Origin: Lotus japonicus
Lineage: Eukaryota; Streptophyta; Magnoliopsida; Fabales; Fabaceae
DNA: 64,000 nt
Direction of reading: 5' to 3'
Assembly (NCBI RefSeq): GCF_012489685.1
Contig: NC_080044.1
Coordinates: forward strand, 59,449,507-59,513,506
Shown here: one piece after another, positions 1 through 11,400 of the stretch
Position numbering within the stretch: position 1 is the stretch's first letter
How the letters are laid out: every line of letters begins with the position of its first letter
Made by a program: the position numbers and the translations under genes
The notes under the pieces: model-generated
The model's database searches: none
Told to the model about the DNA's origin: nothing
Seen by the model: only the letters and a program-made list of their open reading frames with translations

Positions 1-2319
1 ACAAACATACCTGGCAAGGACCGCAGAATCTCAAAAAAGCGACGGGGATGACCCCGGCGTTTCACATAAATGATCCTTTGCACCTTGACTCCACCTTTCA
101 AGCACAAGTGACTTGGGAATGTTATGTATATTGAGATCAACCAAGACAGCAATGATGTGGGCACAAGCTAAGCCAATGCTTTCCATTCTCATGCATGAGC
201 ATCGGAATTCATATGTAGCCGTATAGTATGAAACAAGCCACTCCCTACTAGATTCTTGGGACCATTTGACCGTGTACATGGACATGCCAAGGGTATCTTT
301 GCAATTAGTAATTATCATGTCAGCGGCAGATACAATGGTGGGACGGAATCGGAAGAATAATTATCGGGTCAAAATACGTGAGGCTGAAAGCTCAATACTT
401 TGAAAAAGGGGTGGAGCTTTCAAACCCGGGTCTCCATAGCCTGAACGAAAATCAGCTTCAACTTCTCTATGTCGCATGTATTCGAGACAACGATGAAAGT
501 GCTGTAGAAACTCTTTCAAGTTGTATCTTCTCTTGACAAACTTCCCAAGTTGGGCGTTGAACCCTTCACACCGAGATGTAGTCCTAAATCCGGCAAAAAA
601 CTTACCACGAAAGTAGGCCGCAGCCCACGTATGTCTTCTGGCATACATGTCAATAATCCACGGATGTTCATGTAAATTAAATTCTTCAACCGATGATTCC
701 CACTTTCTTTTAAAATCACCTATTTGAAAATCACTGAACATACAAGTCTTGAACTTAGGGAGGAAGTCAGGAATTTTGATATTATCGGTTGCATTACACA
801 TCAAGTGCCACGCACAGAGTCGGTGACTGGCATTGGGAAAGACCCTCCGAATGGCATTCCTCATTGCCTTATCTCCATCTGTGATAACTGCTGTTGGACT
901 CTTCTTGTCCATTGCCTCCAACAACTGCTCTAGCAACCACACATATGTTTCTTCTTTCTCGTTGCCAATTACAGCATCACCAACAACGGTTGTTTGATTA
1001 TGGTGATTGACACATGAAAATATGACGAGGGGACGCCGATACTTGTTTTTTTTTATATGTGGCATCGAATGCTAAAACATCCCCAAACACGTTGTAGTTC
1101 ATCCGACCTATCCCGTCACACCAAAACAAATGTTCCAGATTTTTATCAGCGTCCTCCGTGTGCTGCACAAACATAGATGGGTCTTTGGTACCTAACGAGG
1201 CTAGATAATATAATGCATTGCGTCTATCTGAAACATGTGCTCATCGTTGCTTCCCAACTTGGTTCTGCAGATCTTTCAAGCTGTATTGCGTGTTGTTATA
1301 CCCCCCAACATGTGCAGCATGGGAATTGTAGACGTCGGCAGTTGTTAGACCCGAACTCAAATGAGTTGTCAAACTCAAGATATCTGCTTCGTGCATTTGC
1401 CGGTGTGCAACCAACATTGCTGCATGACTTCTTTGGAGCACGTCGTGGTTATGAGCGTGTACAAACAAGGTGATGTACCACCGTTTTGAGTAACCATGAA
1501 TATGGACCCGTAATTTAGCTTTGCATCCACACCTATAATTACTCCTAGCCTGAGCTGTCCGCTTCACATCACTGTTCTTGCGAAAGCCTTCCCTATGACA
1601 CACAAAAGTTTGTTGGCGTACCTCTCCTTTCTTTTTCCAGCGTTTGGTGTCTTTACGAATAGAGAATCCGGACAATCTTCCAAACCAACAGTAGAACTCG
1701 AACGCCAGCTCCAAGCTCACAAATGAAAACCTCATGATTTCCTCCAGTCTCATGGTCATTAGATCCAGAAAGAGAAAGTCATCCTTTAAATCAATTCTGA
1801 CAGGATTGACGGGTATACTGCCATGCATTTCATTATAATTTACCCCCGCTACATCATCTGTATTGTCAGCTGGGTTAGCTGTGCAGGCGAACCTTCGTCC
1901 TCATCACAAAAAGAGATTTTTTCTTCGCCATCGAGATCACTTGTCGACCTTTCACCAGAGTCAAGCTCATCCTCATGAAGATCATAATCGCCGTGGTCAC
2001 CAAGGCCCTCACACTCAAATTGATAAGCTGAATTGTTGTTTTGTCCATCATCGTAGTCATTGTCGTCTTCATTCATAGATTGACCGTCATCACCGTTAAA
2101 ATAATTTTCAAGGGCCTCAAAATCATATTCATATTCGTTCTACAAACAATCAAGAAGGACATTCTTAGAGTGCGCAGCCATGGTTAAAGTATGTTACAAG
2201 TACATAATACACCGGTCAATGCATACCTCCTCATTTGCTGACCACGAGTCATTAGATGGTGAACTCTGTGAGTCCTCATCCAGGCCAAAATTCGAGTCAA
2301 CCTCCATGTTGTCGCTCAT
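1..2319 (-). pseudogene. FAR1-related (FRS)/MULE transposase gene, decayed, runs off left edge
   Basis: The protein resembles FHY3/FAR1-type Mutator-like transposases, nuclear DNA-binding proteins. Exon 1 (2319-2227) starts at an ATG and encodes 31 acidic residues. An 87-bp intron (GTATGC..TTTGTAG) follows, and exon 2 starts at 2139. Further along are an acidic stretch, the FAR1 DNA-binding domain (motif FVCHREGFR, then Cys and HNH, about 1830-1400), the MULE core (FDATYKKNKYRRPL, ITDGDKA, CAWH; about 1130-600) and a SWIM zinc finger (CSC..CAH, about 210-150). Breaks: a frameshift near 1860-1890; TGA at 1241-1243 where Arg is expected; an extra base in a 9-T run at 1046-1054 (plus strand) inside the YKKNKY motif; TAA at 361-363; TGA at 31-33 where family members have Trp. 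The frame reopens after each stop, so this is a decayed gene. Whether it was a mobile transposase or a host FRS gene cannot be told here. Confidence 0.85.
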
Positions 2320-2341
2320 TGGATCAACTCAGACCTACACA

Positions 2342-2345
<4 letters not shown>

Positions 2346-2391
<46 letters not shown>
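2346..2391. repeat. (AT)n microsatellite
   Basis: An uninterrupted AT dinucleotide run of about 46 bases lies just upstream of the FAR1-related gene start. Any reading frame through it is an artefact of Ile-Tyr repeats. Confidence 0.97.
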
Positions 2392-2393
<2 letters not shown>

Positions 2394-2399
2394 AATTTA

Positions 2400-2842
2400 T
2401 TACTTACTTAGAGGACCTTTGACAGAGTAGAAACCCCGACGGCATCACTATAGTTTTTAACTTCCATAAAATAAAATTAAATGCATGAAACCAAAGACAA
2501 CAATAACGCACACAGCTCAAAGGAGATGAAGTTGATCTCAAGGAGTATACTCACAAACAAATTTCTTCACAAATCCGTGAACAGCACACGGGTAGCCAGA
2601 TAAATCAATATAACCGCGCCAACAATAGTAAACCGTAACAGATTTGAAGGCCTCACAATGCAACAGGGAGGATCTTATTCGATTGTGGAAGACAAGATAG
2701 GGTTTGGATCTGCTCTACAAGGAATACACCTAGTTTTCGTGCTCTAGCTATGCAAGGGAAACGCTAAAAAATAAACATTGAACTGGTCTACAAGAGTGTT
2801 ATAACTATTCTTGTTGCTTATCAATGGCGTGTGGAGATGAGG
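2400..2842. other. Upstream non-coding region of the FAR1-related gene
   Basis: There is no convincing coding frame. On the minus strand this would be promoter and 5' leader of the FAR1-related gene. I could not identify a terminal inverted repeat that would mark the end of a MULE. Confidence 0.4.
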
Positions 2843-2970
2843 TAGAGCACAGATAAAGATGAAATGACTAGCAGAATATGCATTCCTGTGAAGAAAGATG
2901 AATTGGCTGAAGTATTTTGTCTAAACACGGATTTGTGCCTGTAGCTTTGCTTTTTTTTTTTTTGGTCAAT
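2843..2970 (+). repeat. Direct repeat copy 1 (partner at 4312-4436)
   Basis: About 125 bases, from the TAGAGCACAGATAAAGATG motif through the poly-T tract and GTCAAT, recur almost unchanged at 4312-4436. The copies are 1.47 kb apart in the same orientation. They are not bounded by TG..CA, so a pair of LTRs is unlikely; a segmental duplication or rearrangement fits better. Confidence 0.85.
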
Positions 2971-2987
2971 TGCCTGTAGCTTTGCTT
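2936..2987 (-). mobile_element. Micro-retroposon: 17-bp target duplication around a short poly(A)-tailed insert
   Basis: The 17-mer TGCCTGTAGCTTTGCTT occurs at 2936-2952 and again at 2971-2987. Between the copies is only a T run followed by GGTCAAT. On the minus strand this reads duplication, ATTGACC, poly(A), duplication, the layout of a target-primed (LINE/SINE) insertion truncated to a few bases. The insert is too short to assign to a family. Confidence 0.6.
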
Positions 2988-3450
2988 AAACCAGTAAAGT
3001 ACCCCTCCCTTTTTTTCTGGACTAATTCTTCATTGCGTTTCCTGTGGGCTTTACCGAAACAAAATGTTAATTTTTTTTTTATCCTGTAGGCGTTTATTGA
3101 CAGAAAAACATATAGGCCGTTTTTTTGTTAACGTGGTCAACGGCCCAGTAGTAACCTAATATTTTTTTTTTTTGCTGATTTGAGCTTAAAAACATAATCT
3201 TCTATAGCCGATAATATAGTTGAGTAAACCCTAGCTTAAGATCATAGACAATTATAATTGGTTACCTTATTTTGTACAGTACTATATTTTGTTCAACCTC
3301 GAGCATAGACAACTGAGAGTTTAACTAAGATAGTATTCACGTTACATTGTCATTAAGTCAACTAATGTTAGTTAAGTTGATAATTTTAACAACAAACTTG
3401 GTTATTCAATTGAGAGTATTTTATATGTAGTCATCAAGTTACTTTGTCAA

Positions 3451-3760
3451 CAAATAACTAATGTTAGGTTAAGTGGATCATTGGAACAACTAACCCTATT
3501 ATATGAATGGCTAGAGCATGGCTAAGTAACATTTAGTTAGCAGGGTCATTAGAATAACTAACTCTCCTCCATTCTAGACTAAATTTCATCTACCTTTAAT
3601 TGTCTATCAAATAACTAATGTTAGGTTAAGTGGATCATTGGAACAAATAACCCTATTATATGAATTGCTAGAGCATGACTAAGCAACATTTAGTTAGCAG
3701 GGTCATTAGAATAACTAACTCTCATCCAATAAAGACTAAATTTCAACTACCTTTAATGTC
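3451..3760. repeat. Tandem duplication, period 157 bp
   Basis: Two adjacent copies (3451-3607 and 3608-about 3760) begin CAAATAACTAATGTTAGG and differ at only a few positions. Weaker relatives of the same phrases (ACTAATGTTAGGT, TAGCAGGGTCATTAG) occur from about 3350 to 4160, so the pair is part of a larger degenerate array. No coding frame is visible. Confidence 0.85.
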
Positions 3761-4311
3761 ATCTTCTTCGTTGTAACAACTAATAATGGGTTAACAGGTC
3801 ATTGAATTAGATAGTTGTAGTTTAACCTAGATGTTCAATAGTCCCTCCACCAAGGGTAGTACTTCCGACATTTGTCGATAACCAACACTCGTTTAATCGA
3901 ACCATATATTAACTAACCCCAGTTTATTCAAGATTATAGAAGTACTAACATTATGTTAGGTAGGCCATTAATATAGATAACATCAGTTTATACGAGATAT
4001 TAGAATCACCAACGTTTGGTTAAGATGTTCATCAACATAATTTAACTCACTATATAATAATTAAGGGATAGGGTCCCTAATAATAATTGGTTCAAAAGGA
4101 GATAATAAAAGATGACTGTCGGGACTATTGTACTCCTAACAGTTAGTTAATAGGGTCAGATGAAAAACTAAACTATTCATCATTACGTTGCTTTAAGTGT
4201 ACCGTAATTGTAATATAATCAAATGGAAGACCTCAGTTATCACTGAGGTCATGGTAAAAGTCTCAAAAGAAAGGTGGTATTAATCTTTATCCATCTTTAA
4301 CGAATTTAGCA

Positions 4312-4436
4312 TAGAGCACAGATAAAGATGAAATGACTAGCAGAATATGCATTCCTGTGAAGAAAGATGAATTGGCTGAAGTATTTTGTCTAAAGACAAA
4401 TTTGTGCCTGTAGCTTTGCTTTTTTTTTTGTCAATA
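4312..4436 (+). repeat. Direct repeat copy 2 (partner at 2843-2970)
   Basis: Second copy of the repeat. It also contains the poly-T and GTCAAT insert seen in copy 1, so the duplication happened after that insertion. After GTCAAT the two copies diverge: here the 13-base phrase ATATGCATTCCTG, present earlier in the same copy, follows. Confidence 0.85.
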
Positions 4437-5500
4437 TGCATTCCTGGTGGATCCGCCGCCGTGGCAATCTGAGACCAGACCGCGGACAAGAACACGTTTT
4501 TAGATTGTGAATGTCGCCGGAAAAATGATGTTCGTGGTGTCTATCTTGAGCAACATTAACTAGCAGAATGTCGCCGGAAAAATGATGTTCGCGGGCCTCC
4601 AACCAACAGACTGCTGGTGCAGCCGTATGGGCTTCCCGCATGAAAATTGATGACGGAGATAGTGAAAATGGTGGTTCTGGCAGATGAGGAAGTATTGATG
4701 ATGATGATGATGATGATGATGAACACGGTGATGAAGCCCAGATCTATGTTAGTGGACTAGCTATTGAAATATACCATATTATAGGCGCTGGATATGAAAT
4801 TAAAGAGGAAAAGGGACTGTAAGTGGAAATGAATCTTGAAGTTTGAAATATACCCCTGGTGGATTTACAAATATGGCGCCGAAAACAAAATATTTGTATT
4901 TTTTGAAATTTTGAAAAAACAATTAATCAACATATAATAGAATGATTAGTCTTCTTCTTTCTAGTTCATCTTCTTCTTTTCTTCCTCCCACCCAACAACC
5001 ACTACCACCCACAACCCTAACCCTGGCCGCCCGGCTGCCGCCACCACAACCCTAAACCCCACCACCAACCTACCACCACCATCAACCAGAAACCCAGGAC
5101 TGAGTGGAGTAGCAGAGATACAAAAAATGGAACCCAAGCTAGGTGGGTGTGGCTTGGCTGTTTGCATCTCCTTCAAACCTAAAAACCACCATCGGAAGGC
5201 GGCGTTTTGGACGATGCCCCTCAACACGTTGCCGTTTTAGCGCCTAGGTGGACCGACAAGGAGATCTGGGAATAGGGGTGGTGCTTTGCGCCGCCACCAA
5301 AGGTGAGGAAGATGGAGTTCGGAAAGGAGATCTAGCTTCTCCGAACGATCCCAATCTGGGTCCGGTCGCCTCCTCCACCACGCGCCGCCGCAACAACCTC
5401 TTCACTCTCAATTTTCTGCAAGTAGGGTTGTTGTTGGTTGATGAAGAAATTTTCCTCCACTAACTACTATCAAATCCCTTTCAAGACTCAATCGTAGTAT
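4437..5500. other. Non-coding, low-complexity stretch
   Basis: A 22-bp direct repeat beginning GTCGCCGGAAAAATGATG occurs near 4513 and 4567. A GAT/ATG trinucleotide run lies at 4697-4722, and a C/A-rich low-complexity tract at about 4970-5100. Short open frames here show no recognisable domain. Confidence 0.5.
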
Positions 5501-6409
5501 AGTATCGGGTTTTGTCGTCTCCACAGGGATTGTGTTGCTACGTATTAATCTTACTAGCTAGATGTTGGATGAATGGTTTAAAAAGTAAAATGTGGGTTTA
5601 TTTAAATAAAGGAAAAACTATAATTAAAGCGATAAAATAAGTTTCACGGAGGCAAACAAAGAAGAAAATGTATTTGGAAGTTGAGTTCATTTGATTTACA
5701 ACTTATTCTCAACCAATATACTCTTATAAGATGAAATTAACATTTAAGATGCCGATAAGAGCTATTCACTCACTAATTTATTAGCTAAGCGAATCTACCC
5801 ATTAAGAACCTAGCCTTAATCTCTTAAGCGCTAGTGATCATAAGAGGAGCATTATAGCACATACCTACTCGATAAGACATTCCCAAGCTATGTTCCTAAC
5901 CCAAGAAGTTCATGTCCAAGTGGATAGAATCCATGACTGTTACTCAAGAAATCCTAATAGTTCCGACTAGATAATCCTATTCTAGAGAGGTGAGTATCCC
6001 GACTAGTCACTCGGTTTAGACCTCATTCCCAACTATTCATACTTAAAAGTTAATGTCTCCTATTGTCACCTAGGAAACCTCAACCCTACCTAAGACAATT
6101 CATTCTTAAGATGACTGATGCAAGGGTGGTTCCTCTCATTAACTAAATTCACACCAACTTCTCAATTGTCATGCAAATCCTAAAAAACATCATATTGGCA
6201 AAAGATACATGAACGTGCAAAGAGAATCAATAACCTAAGACATATGAATTTTTCCCCTTTCTTTGAACTAAGCCTACATCAATTCATATCAATTTTCCAA
6301 TCTATTTAGGAATTAATATAAACTCTTTAAATTACCAATTAACCAATTGAAGCATTAAACATAGAGAGAAACACCAAATAATGAAAATTCATACTTATAA
6401 TTTCATAAA

Positions 6410-6957
6410 GGCTTAAATACTCTGTAGGTCCCTGAAATTGTACCCCGTATCAAAATAAGTCCCTGAAATTTTTTTTTCCGATTCCGGGTCCCTAGAAAAA
6501 TTTGTTTGATCAAAATAAGTCCCTACGCCGGAGAAGACAGTGGTTGCCTCCTCATTGTTTCCACAAACCATGAAATAACATGTTTAAAGCACTCCTAGAC
6601 CTTCATATATCTGATCTGGGCGAAGAAATCGCAAGAAACAAAGCTAAAACGAAGAAACCGAGAAGCTCCATAAATTCCGGCGAGAAGAAATCAACTTGCG
6701 ACTGGCCTTTTCTCTTCAACTGTGACGACCCAACCCACGAGACCACCACCACTGAGTTCCTGAGGACGAGACAAAGCCGGCCCAACACCCTAGTCGTAGC
6801 GCCGCCATGACCGCCGTTGTCAACCACCGTCTTCTCCGGCGTAGGGACTTATTCTGATTAAAAAAACAATTCCAGGGATCCGGAATCGGAAAAAAAATTT
6901 TCAGGGACTTATTTTGATACGGGGTACAATTTCAGGGACCCCTAGAGTATTTAAGCC
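6410..6957. mobile_element. Non-autonomous Mutator-like element (possible Pack-MULE), 548 bp
   Basis: The element starts GGCTTAAATACTC and ends GAGTATTTAAGCC. It is flanked by a perfect 9-bp duplication TTTCATAAA at 6401-6409 and 6958-6966; nine bases is the Mutator hallmark. Inverted repeats of 137 bp each (6410-6546 and 6821-6957) match with few differences. The 274-bp interior is more GC-rich than its surroundings and open for 76 codons on the plus strand (6580-6810), which could be a captured gene fragment. I do not recognise its product. Confidence 0.92.
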
Positions 6958-7704
6958 TTTCATAAAAGTATATTGAATAAGAGACAAATCAAGTTCTATC
7001 ATCCCAAATACTAAAAGAGATACAAAAGACGACAAAAAGGGGTAAAGAAGAAAGTGGAACCCGAGATAGAACAGAGCTATGGACGTCCGGAGAAGCTGTC
7101 ACCTTCCTCAATGGCCTTGACACCGGTCCTCAAGGGCCTAACCTTCCTCCCCACCAAGAAAGTGTCTCAAAGAGTCTCCCAAAATTATTTATTAGGTTTA
7201 GAAGAGAAAAAAATAAAAAAGCTCCTCAAAAACTAGGTTAAAAACTGATTTTATAATGATTTTTCGTAGTCTGTTTTTGTCTTTTTCTGATGCAGCAGAT
7301 GATCCTGTGCGGTCAGGTGCACCATAACACGGTGCACCCTCAGGAGCCTGGACGTTGGATAACAGGGTCTCCTACGCGAGATCTGATGCGCTGGTACACG
7401 GTAAGATCTAGGACGCGCGGCACACTGGAATAGAGCCCATTAAAAGTTGCAAATTTCTTTTTCCTTTTCCTTTTTTTCCTGATTTTCTCTCTCTTCTTAT
7501 ATCTTCTCCTAAAATAACAATGAAATAAAATAAATAGAAGATAAAAATAAGATAGCAACTTAAAATAAACTTATCTAATCCTAAATTCAAGCAAAATCCT
7601 AATAATAATTAAATAGAAGATAAAACTAATTCAAATCCTAATAAAATCTAGAAAAATAATATAAAATGTAGAAAAATACTAAAACCAAATAAAAACATCA
7701 AAAT

Positions 7705-7757
7705 GCATGAAATAAGTCTTTTTTTTGTTACAAGAGGAAGTAGCATGAAATAAGTCT
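7705..7757 (-). mobile_element. Micro-retroposon: 15-bp target duplication around a 23-bp poly(A)-tailed insert
   Basis: GCATGAAATAAGTCT is repeated at 7705-7719 and 7743-7757. The insert between them reads, on the minus strand, TACTTCCTCTTGTAAC followed by seven A residues. A CTTGTAAC-type end with an A tail resembles plant SINE/LINE 3' ends. It is the second such insertion in the window. Confidence 0.6.
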
Positions 7758-8118
7758 AAAGTATCCTAAAATAACTAAAATATCTTAAATAATATATTAA
7801 AATGCATGCAAATAATTAACTAGGAAAATAGCCTTAAATCTCGGGTCATCATTGGTTAAGGGCAAAATGGTCTTTGTGTGGTAGAGGAGGAAGAAATGGC
7901 GGTGGTTGTGAGCGGAGAAAAAGGTCGATATGGTCTCTGATGAAACCAGCTTCGTGGGAAAGGTCGAACCTTACTTCACCATTTCCAAAGAATTGTCATC
8001 ATTAGCATTAACTATCGCTGTCTTTTCACGCGGGATTCGAGGAATTGCCTCGTTTCATGCAACCCTCGAATCCCAACGTGTCATTTCCCTTTTCTTTATC
8101 TTTCTTCTCGCACCTCCA

Positions 8119-8126
8119 CTATAAAA
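8119..8126 (+). promoter_or_regulatory. TATA-like box upstream of the Tat antisense gene
   Basis: CTATAAAA lies about 300 bases upstream of the ATG at 8428. It is followed by a pyrimidine-rich leader with CT repeats, as in plant 5' leaders. Inferred from position only. Confidence 0.4.
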
Positions 8127-8427
8127 CCCGAGTATCACTATCTTCTTTCTTTTTACTCATTTCAAATTTGTATCCTCCCTCTTGAGCCTTTGAAGAACCT
8201 ATATCTCTCTCTCTCCGGTGATCCTTATTCGTTGTTCAGGTGACTTCCGATGAAGAACTTCCTTCTCCAATAACCCTCAATCGATGTTCCGGTGACTTCT
8301 GTGCTTTCCCAGCCACCATTGCTCGTTAGTTTCTAGTTAACTCCCTCACTTTCGGTCAGTTTACACTCCTTGCTTTTGTTTTTATCCCCTTTTTACTTTG
8401 TGTCTACATTCTATGAGATTCCCCAGA

Positions 8428-11400
8428 ATGTCCACCCAAAGTGAAACTTTGTCTTCTCTTTATTTTTCTTCCTCTTCCGATGATGAAGAGACCAATGTCA
8501 GTCATGAAACCGTCATTTTGGATGATTCTGACGCTAAGTCTTCCAACTCGCCTTCCGCTTCTAGCCCTTCTACAGAGAGAACTCGTTCCATAACCTCTCA
8601 CATTTCTTCTGACAACCCATCTACCTCGCCCGATTGGCGAACCAACTCCCAATTTGTGGATGATAAGTGTCTCTTTCACTCAGTCTGGAATAGCATACAA
8701 TCATTAAATAATAACCACTTCAACGCCCAGGGATTTACCAAAATAAACCCCTCGACTGGCGAGAATGAAGACTTATCTCTAAACATCGCCCCTTGTGATG
8801 ATAACGATGTTGTCACCCTTAAACCCTCGGGCGTTGATGGATCGTCGGCGTGGTTTTATCTCTATGGTTTCATCTTTACTGAAATTTACATAAAACTCCA
8901 TTTTTCTTTTTTTATTTGTGACGTTCTTACTTTTTTGATTGTCGCCCCCTGTCAACTCATCCCGAATGCCTGGGGTTTCATTCGTTTTGTTGTGTGAACA
9001 ACTGACTGTCACGCCTACCTATCCATTGTTCTTTTTGTAACGCCCCGATTTCTCGAGTGTTACACAGTAACTAATTAACCAATTTTCGTAAAGAGTTTTC
9101 GTCGATTCACTTATTAATCTTCAATTAATGACAAACCTTTCATTTTACGAAAACTCTTGAAACATAACCTTTCCAAAAACACGCGGAAGTAACCAACATC
9201 GTAAAACTTTTTAAATAACCAACTGTAAAGAGTACGAATCAAAGGCCTGAATGAAAATAAAGATTACATCAAAACTTGTTCATTCGAATTTAAGCAATAA
9301 AATTGTTCGATACCAACACTTCGGAAACTCTCAACCCCAATAGAAAACAAAAGACTCTCAACCCAAACCCTATTCCTTAGCCTCTTCCTCTGAAGTGTAG
9401 TCGTCCTCCGGTATTGGCACGTCACGTAGCATCAACTCCCAAGAATGAGTCATCGCCATTATCTTCACGACCATCTACCCCCCCCCCAAATAAACACATA
9501 GCAAACAAGCAGGGTCAGGTCCAACAAAAAGAATGATAATGACAAAATCAACAACAACATATATAATATAAGTACATTATATGTCTTTTATGGGAAGGAG
9601 TCAGTTACTAACGGAATCTCACTTCACACAACCCACCAAAACTTCCATGGCCATCTTCGTGCTTCCGCAGAGGCACGGTTATCACGGTGACCGCAGTCAA
9701 CCAAATCACGTGGAGCCGCAATGATCCACAAAAGTTCACGGTGACCGCAGTCAACCAAATCACGTGAAGCCACACCGGCCCACAAGGTTCACGGGAGACC
9801 GCAGTCAACCCAAATAACTCCCTCGCGTGCAAGGTACCATCGTTCTCATGGACCATAGTCTACCTGACCTATGTCCAAATTATTCACATTTACTTGCAAG
9901 CGAGTTTATTACACTTTTCTCTTTGTTAAGTCTCTAAAGTCAATCCTAGAGTCTTATCATACTCTTTATACAACAACCTTCACAACACAACATTCACGGG
10001 TTACAAGGGAATTACGGCTAGGTGAGCGACCCTTGAACCATTAACTGAGAAAATAAATATAATCCACGTAAAGGAACGCAAGAACATTCACTCATGCATA
10101 ATATATCATCGCAACTTCAACATATTGACAGCAGAAACAACTTTCACAAAAATAGAGCCACAGAATGCATCTTTCAACCAAAAATCACGTATGATACATT
10201 TCTAGAAAGCTATTTTAAATATCTACAACTCTCTAGTTACACACTTGTTCATTTGAGTCCCATAATTAGGTGATATTAGGCCTTAAAGCTAACTGTCCGG
10301 AACAGTAAAAACATCAGGTGTGACAGTTACTAAACACGACCCCCAGATCACATTACTAAACCAAAAATTATGATTTTTATATGTCTGGAAAGATATTTCG
10401 AAAATATACAACTTTCATTTTAATCACGTTTTCATTTGATGACCTTAAACAGGTAAAAAGGGGCTCTGAAGTCTGCTGTCCAGTACAGGAAACTGGCAGC
10501 GAAACTCCCATGGCTCTATGGTTTTCAAAAATAATTTTCCTTCCTTTCCCTTTGATCATGGCAGTCTTGGTACAGCCCCAACAACCCAAATATCCACTCA
10601 AAATTTCAGAACCAAACATTTAGCAAGGATCATGTTATAACAAGTGCAAAATAGCACAAAACTTAACAAATACCATGACAACTCGCATAAAATCATAGAT
10701 TCAGATCATAAACAACGTTTGAGGATCATATTCATGGCTTTTCAAGAGAAAAATTCCAGCAAGCAAGCATGTACAGGAAATCATGCAAAAACAGTCCAAA
10801 ACTCAAGTTGTTTCTCATGGTAATTCATGGCATATTCCCTAAAGAACCTACCCATTCCTAGAACCAGCCCTTACCTCGGGTTTTGAATGAATTTAGATGA
10901 AAAGAAGTAGGATTTTGATGGAGAGAAGTGAAGAATAGAAAGAGCTTCCTCTGCTGTCCAAAATTCTCCTTCCTCCACGTGCTTCCTCTCCTTCTCGTGT
11001 TTCCTCTCCTTCCTTGCGGTTTTTCTCTCTTTCTCGTGTCTCCTCCTCCTCCTTGGTGGGCGGTGGCTGCTGGTGGTGCAAGGGTGACGAGTGGAGGCCT
11101 CTTAGGAGCAAGGGGAAGGGTGCTGGTTTGCTTGTTTGGTTGGTGTTTACGTGAAATATTTTCTGGTGCTGTTTTGCATGTAAGAAAATAAGGATTTCAC
11201 TCTAATCCTTGCCTATAGGTGGCGGCCAGGGCTTGTGTGGGCTAGGGTTCTGGTTTCAGATCTGATACAGCCCAAGAAAAGAGTATTAATGACTCATTAA
11301 AGCTCATAATTCAAAGGAAAAACCAGCTGCAGCCCCCTTCCTTTTCCATGGGCAGCCGGCGGCTCACCAAGCCTCAGGGTTTTCAAAACCCTTGCTTCTT

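Larger units (their letters stand above)
5500..7855. repeat. Unclassified non-coding repeat hosting a MULE and a micro-insert
   Basis: The segment has the look of untranslated retroelement sequence: AT-rich, no domain-bearing frame, a CGTCTCCACAGGGATTG phrase at about 5515 and a CTCGGGTCATCA phrase at about 7840. Such phrases recur in plant repeats from memory, but I cannot name the family. It is interrupted by the Mutator-like element at 6410-6957. Confidence 0.4.

Noticed and set aside
2180..2422. Open frame with a long Ile-Tyr repeat
   Set aside because: It is produced by reading through the (AT)n microsatellite. The real coding sequence here is the first exon of the FAR1-related gene on the other strand.
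2843..4436. Direct repeats as LTRs of a small retrotransposon
   Set aside because: No TG..CA ends, target duplication, primer site or polypurine tract.
4390..5463. Several 70-90 codon frames
   Set aside because: Low-complexity Pro/Gly/Val composition, repeats and no known domains. Probably not genes.
6603..6827. Minus-strand 74-codon frame inside the MULE
   Set aside because: No recognisable domain, and it overlaps the other strand's frame. Kept only as part of the possible captured fragment.
7856..8400. 3' LTR of the Tat element
   Set aside because: No similarity to the 5' LTR pieces at 23468-23761 and 28706-28877 was seen, so none was annotated.
10893..11191. Overlapping frames on both strands in the 9-11.8 kb solo LTR
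   Set aside because: CT/GA-rich sequence gives open frames by chance, and they lie within a non-coding LTR.
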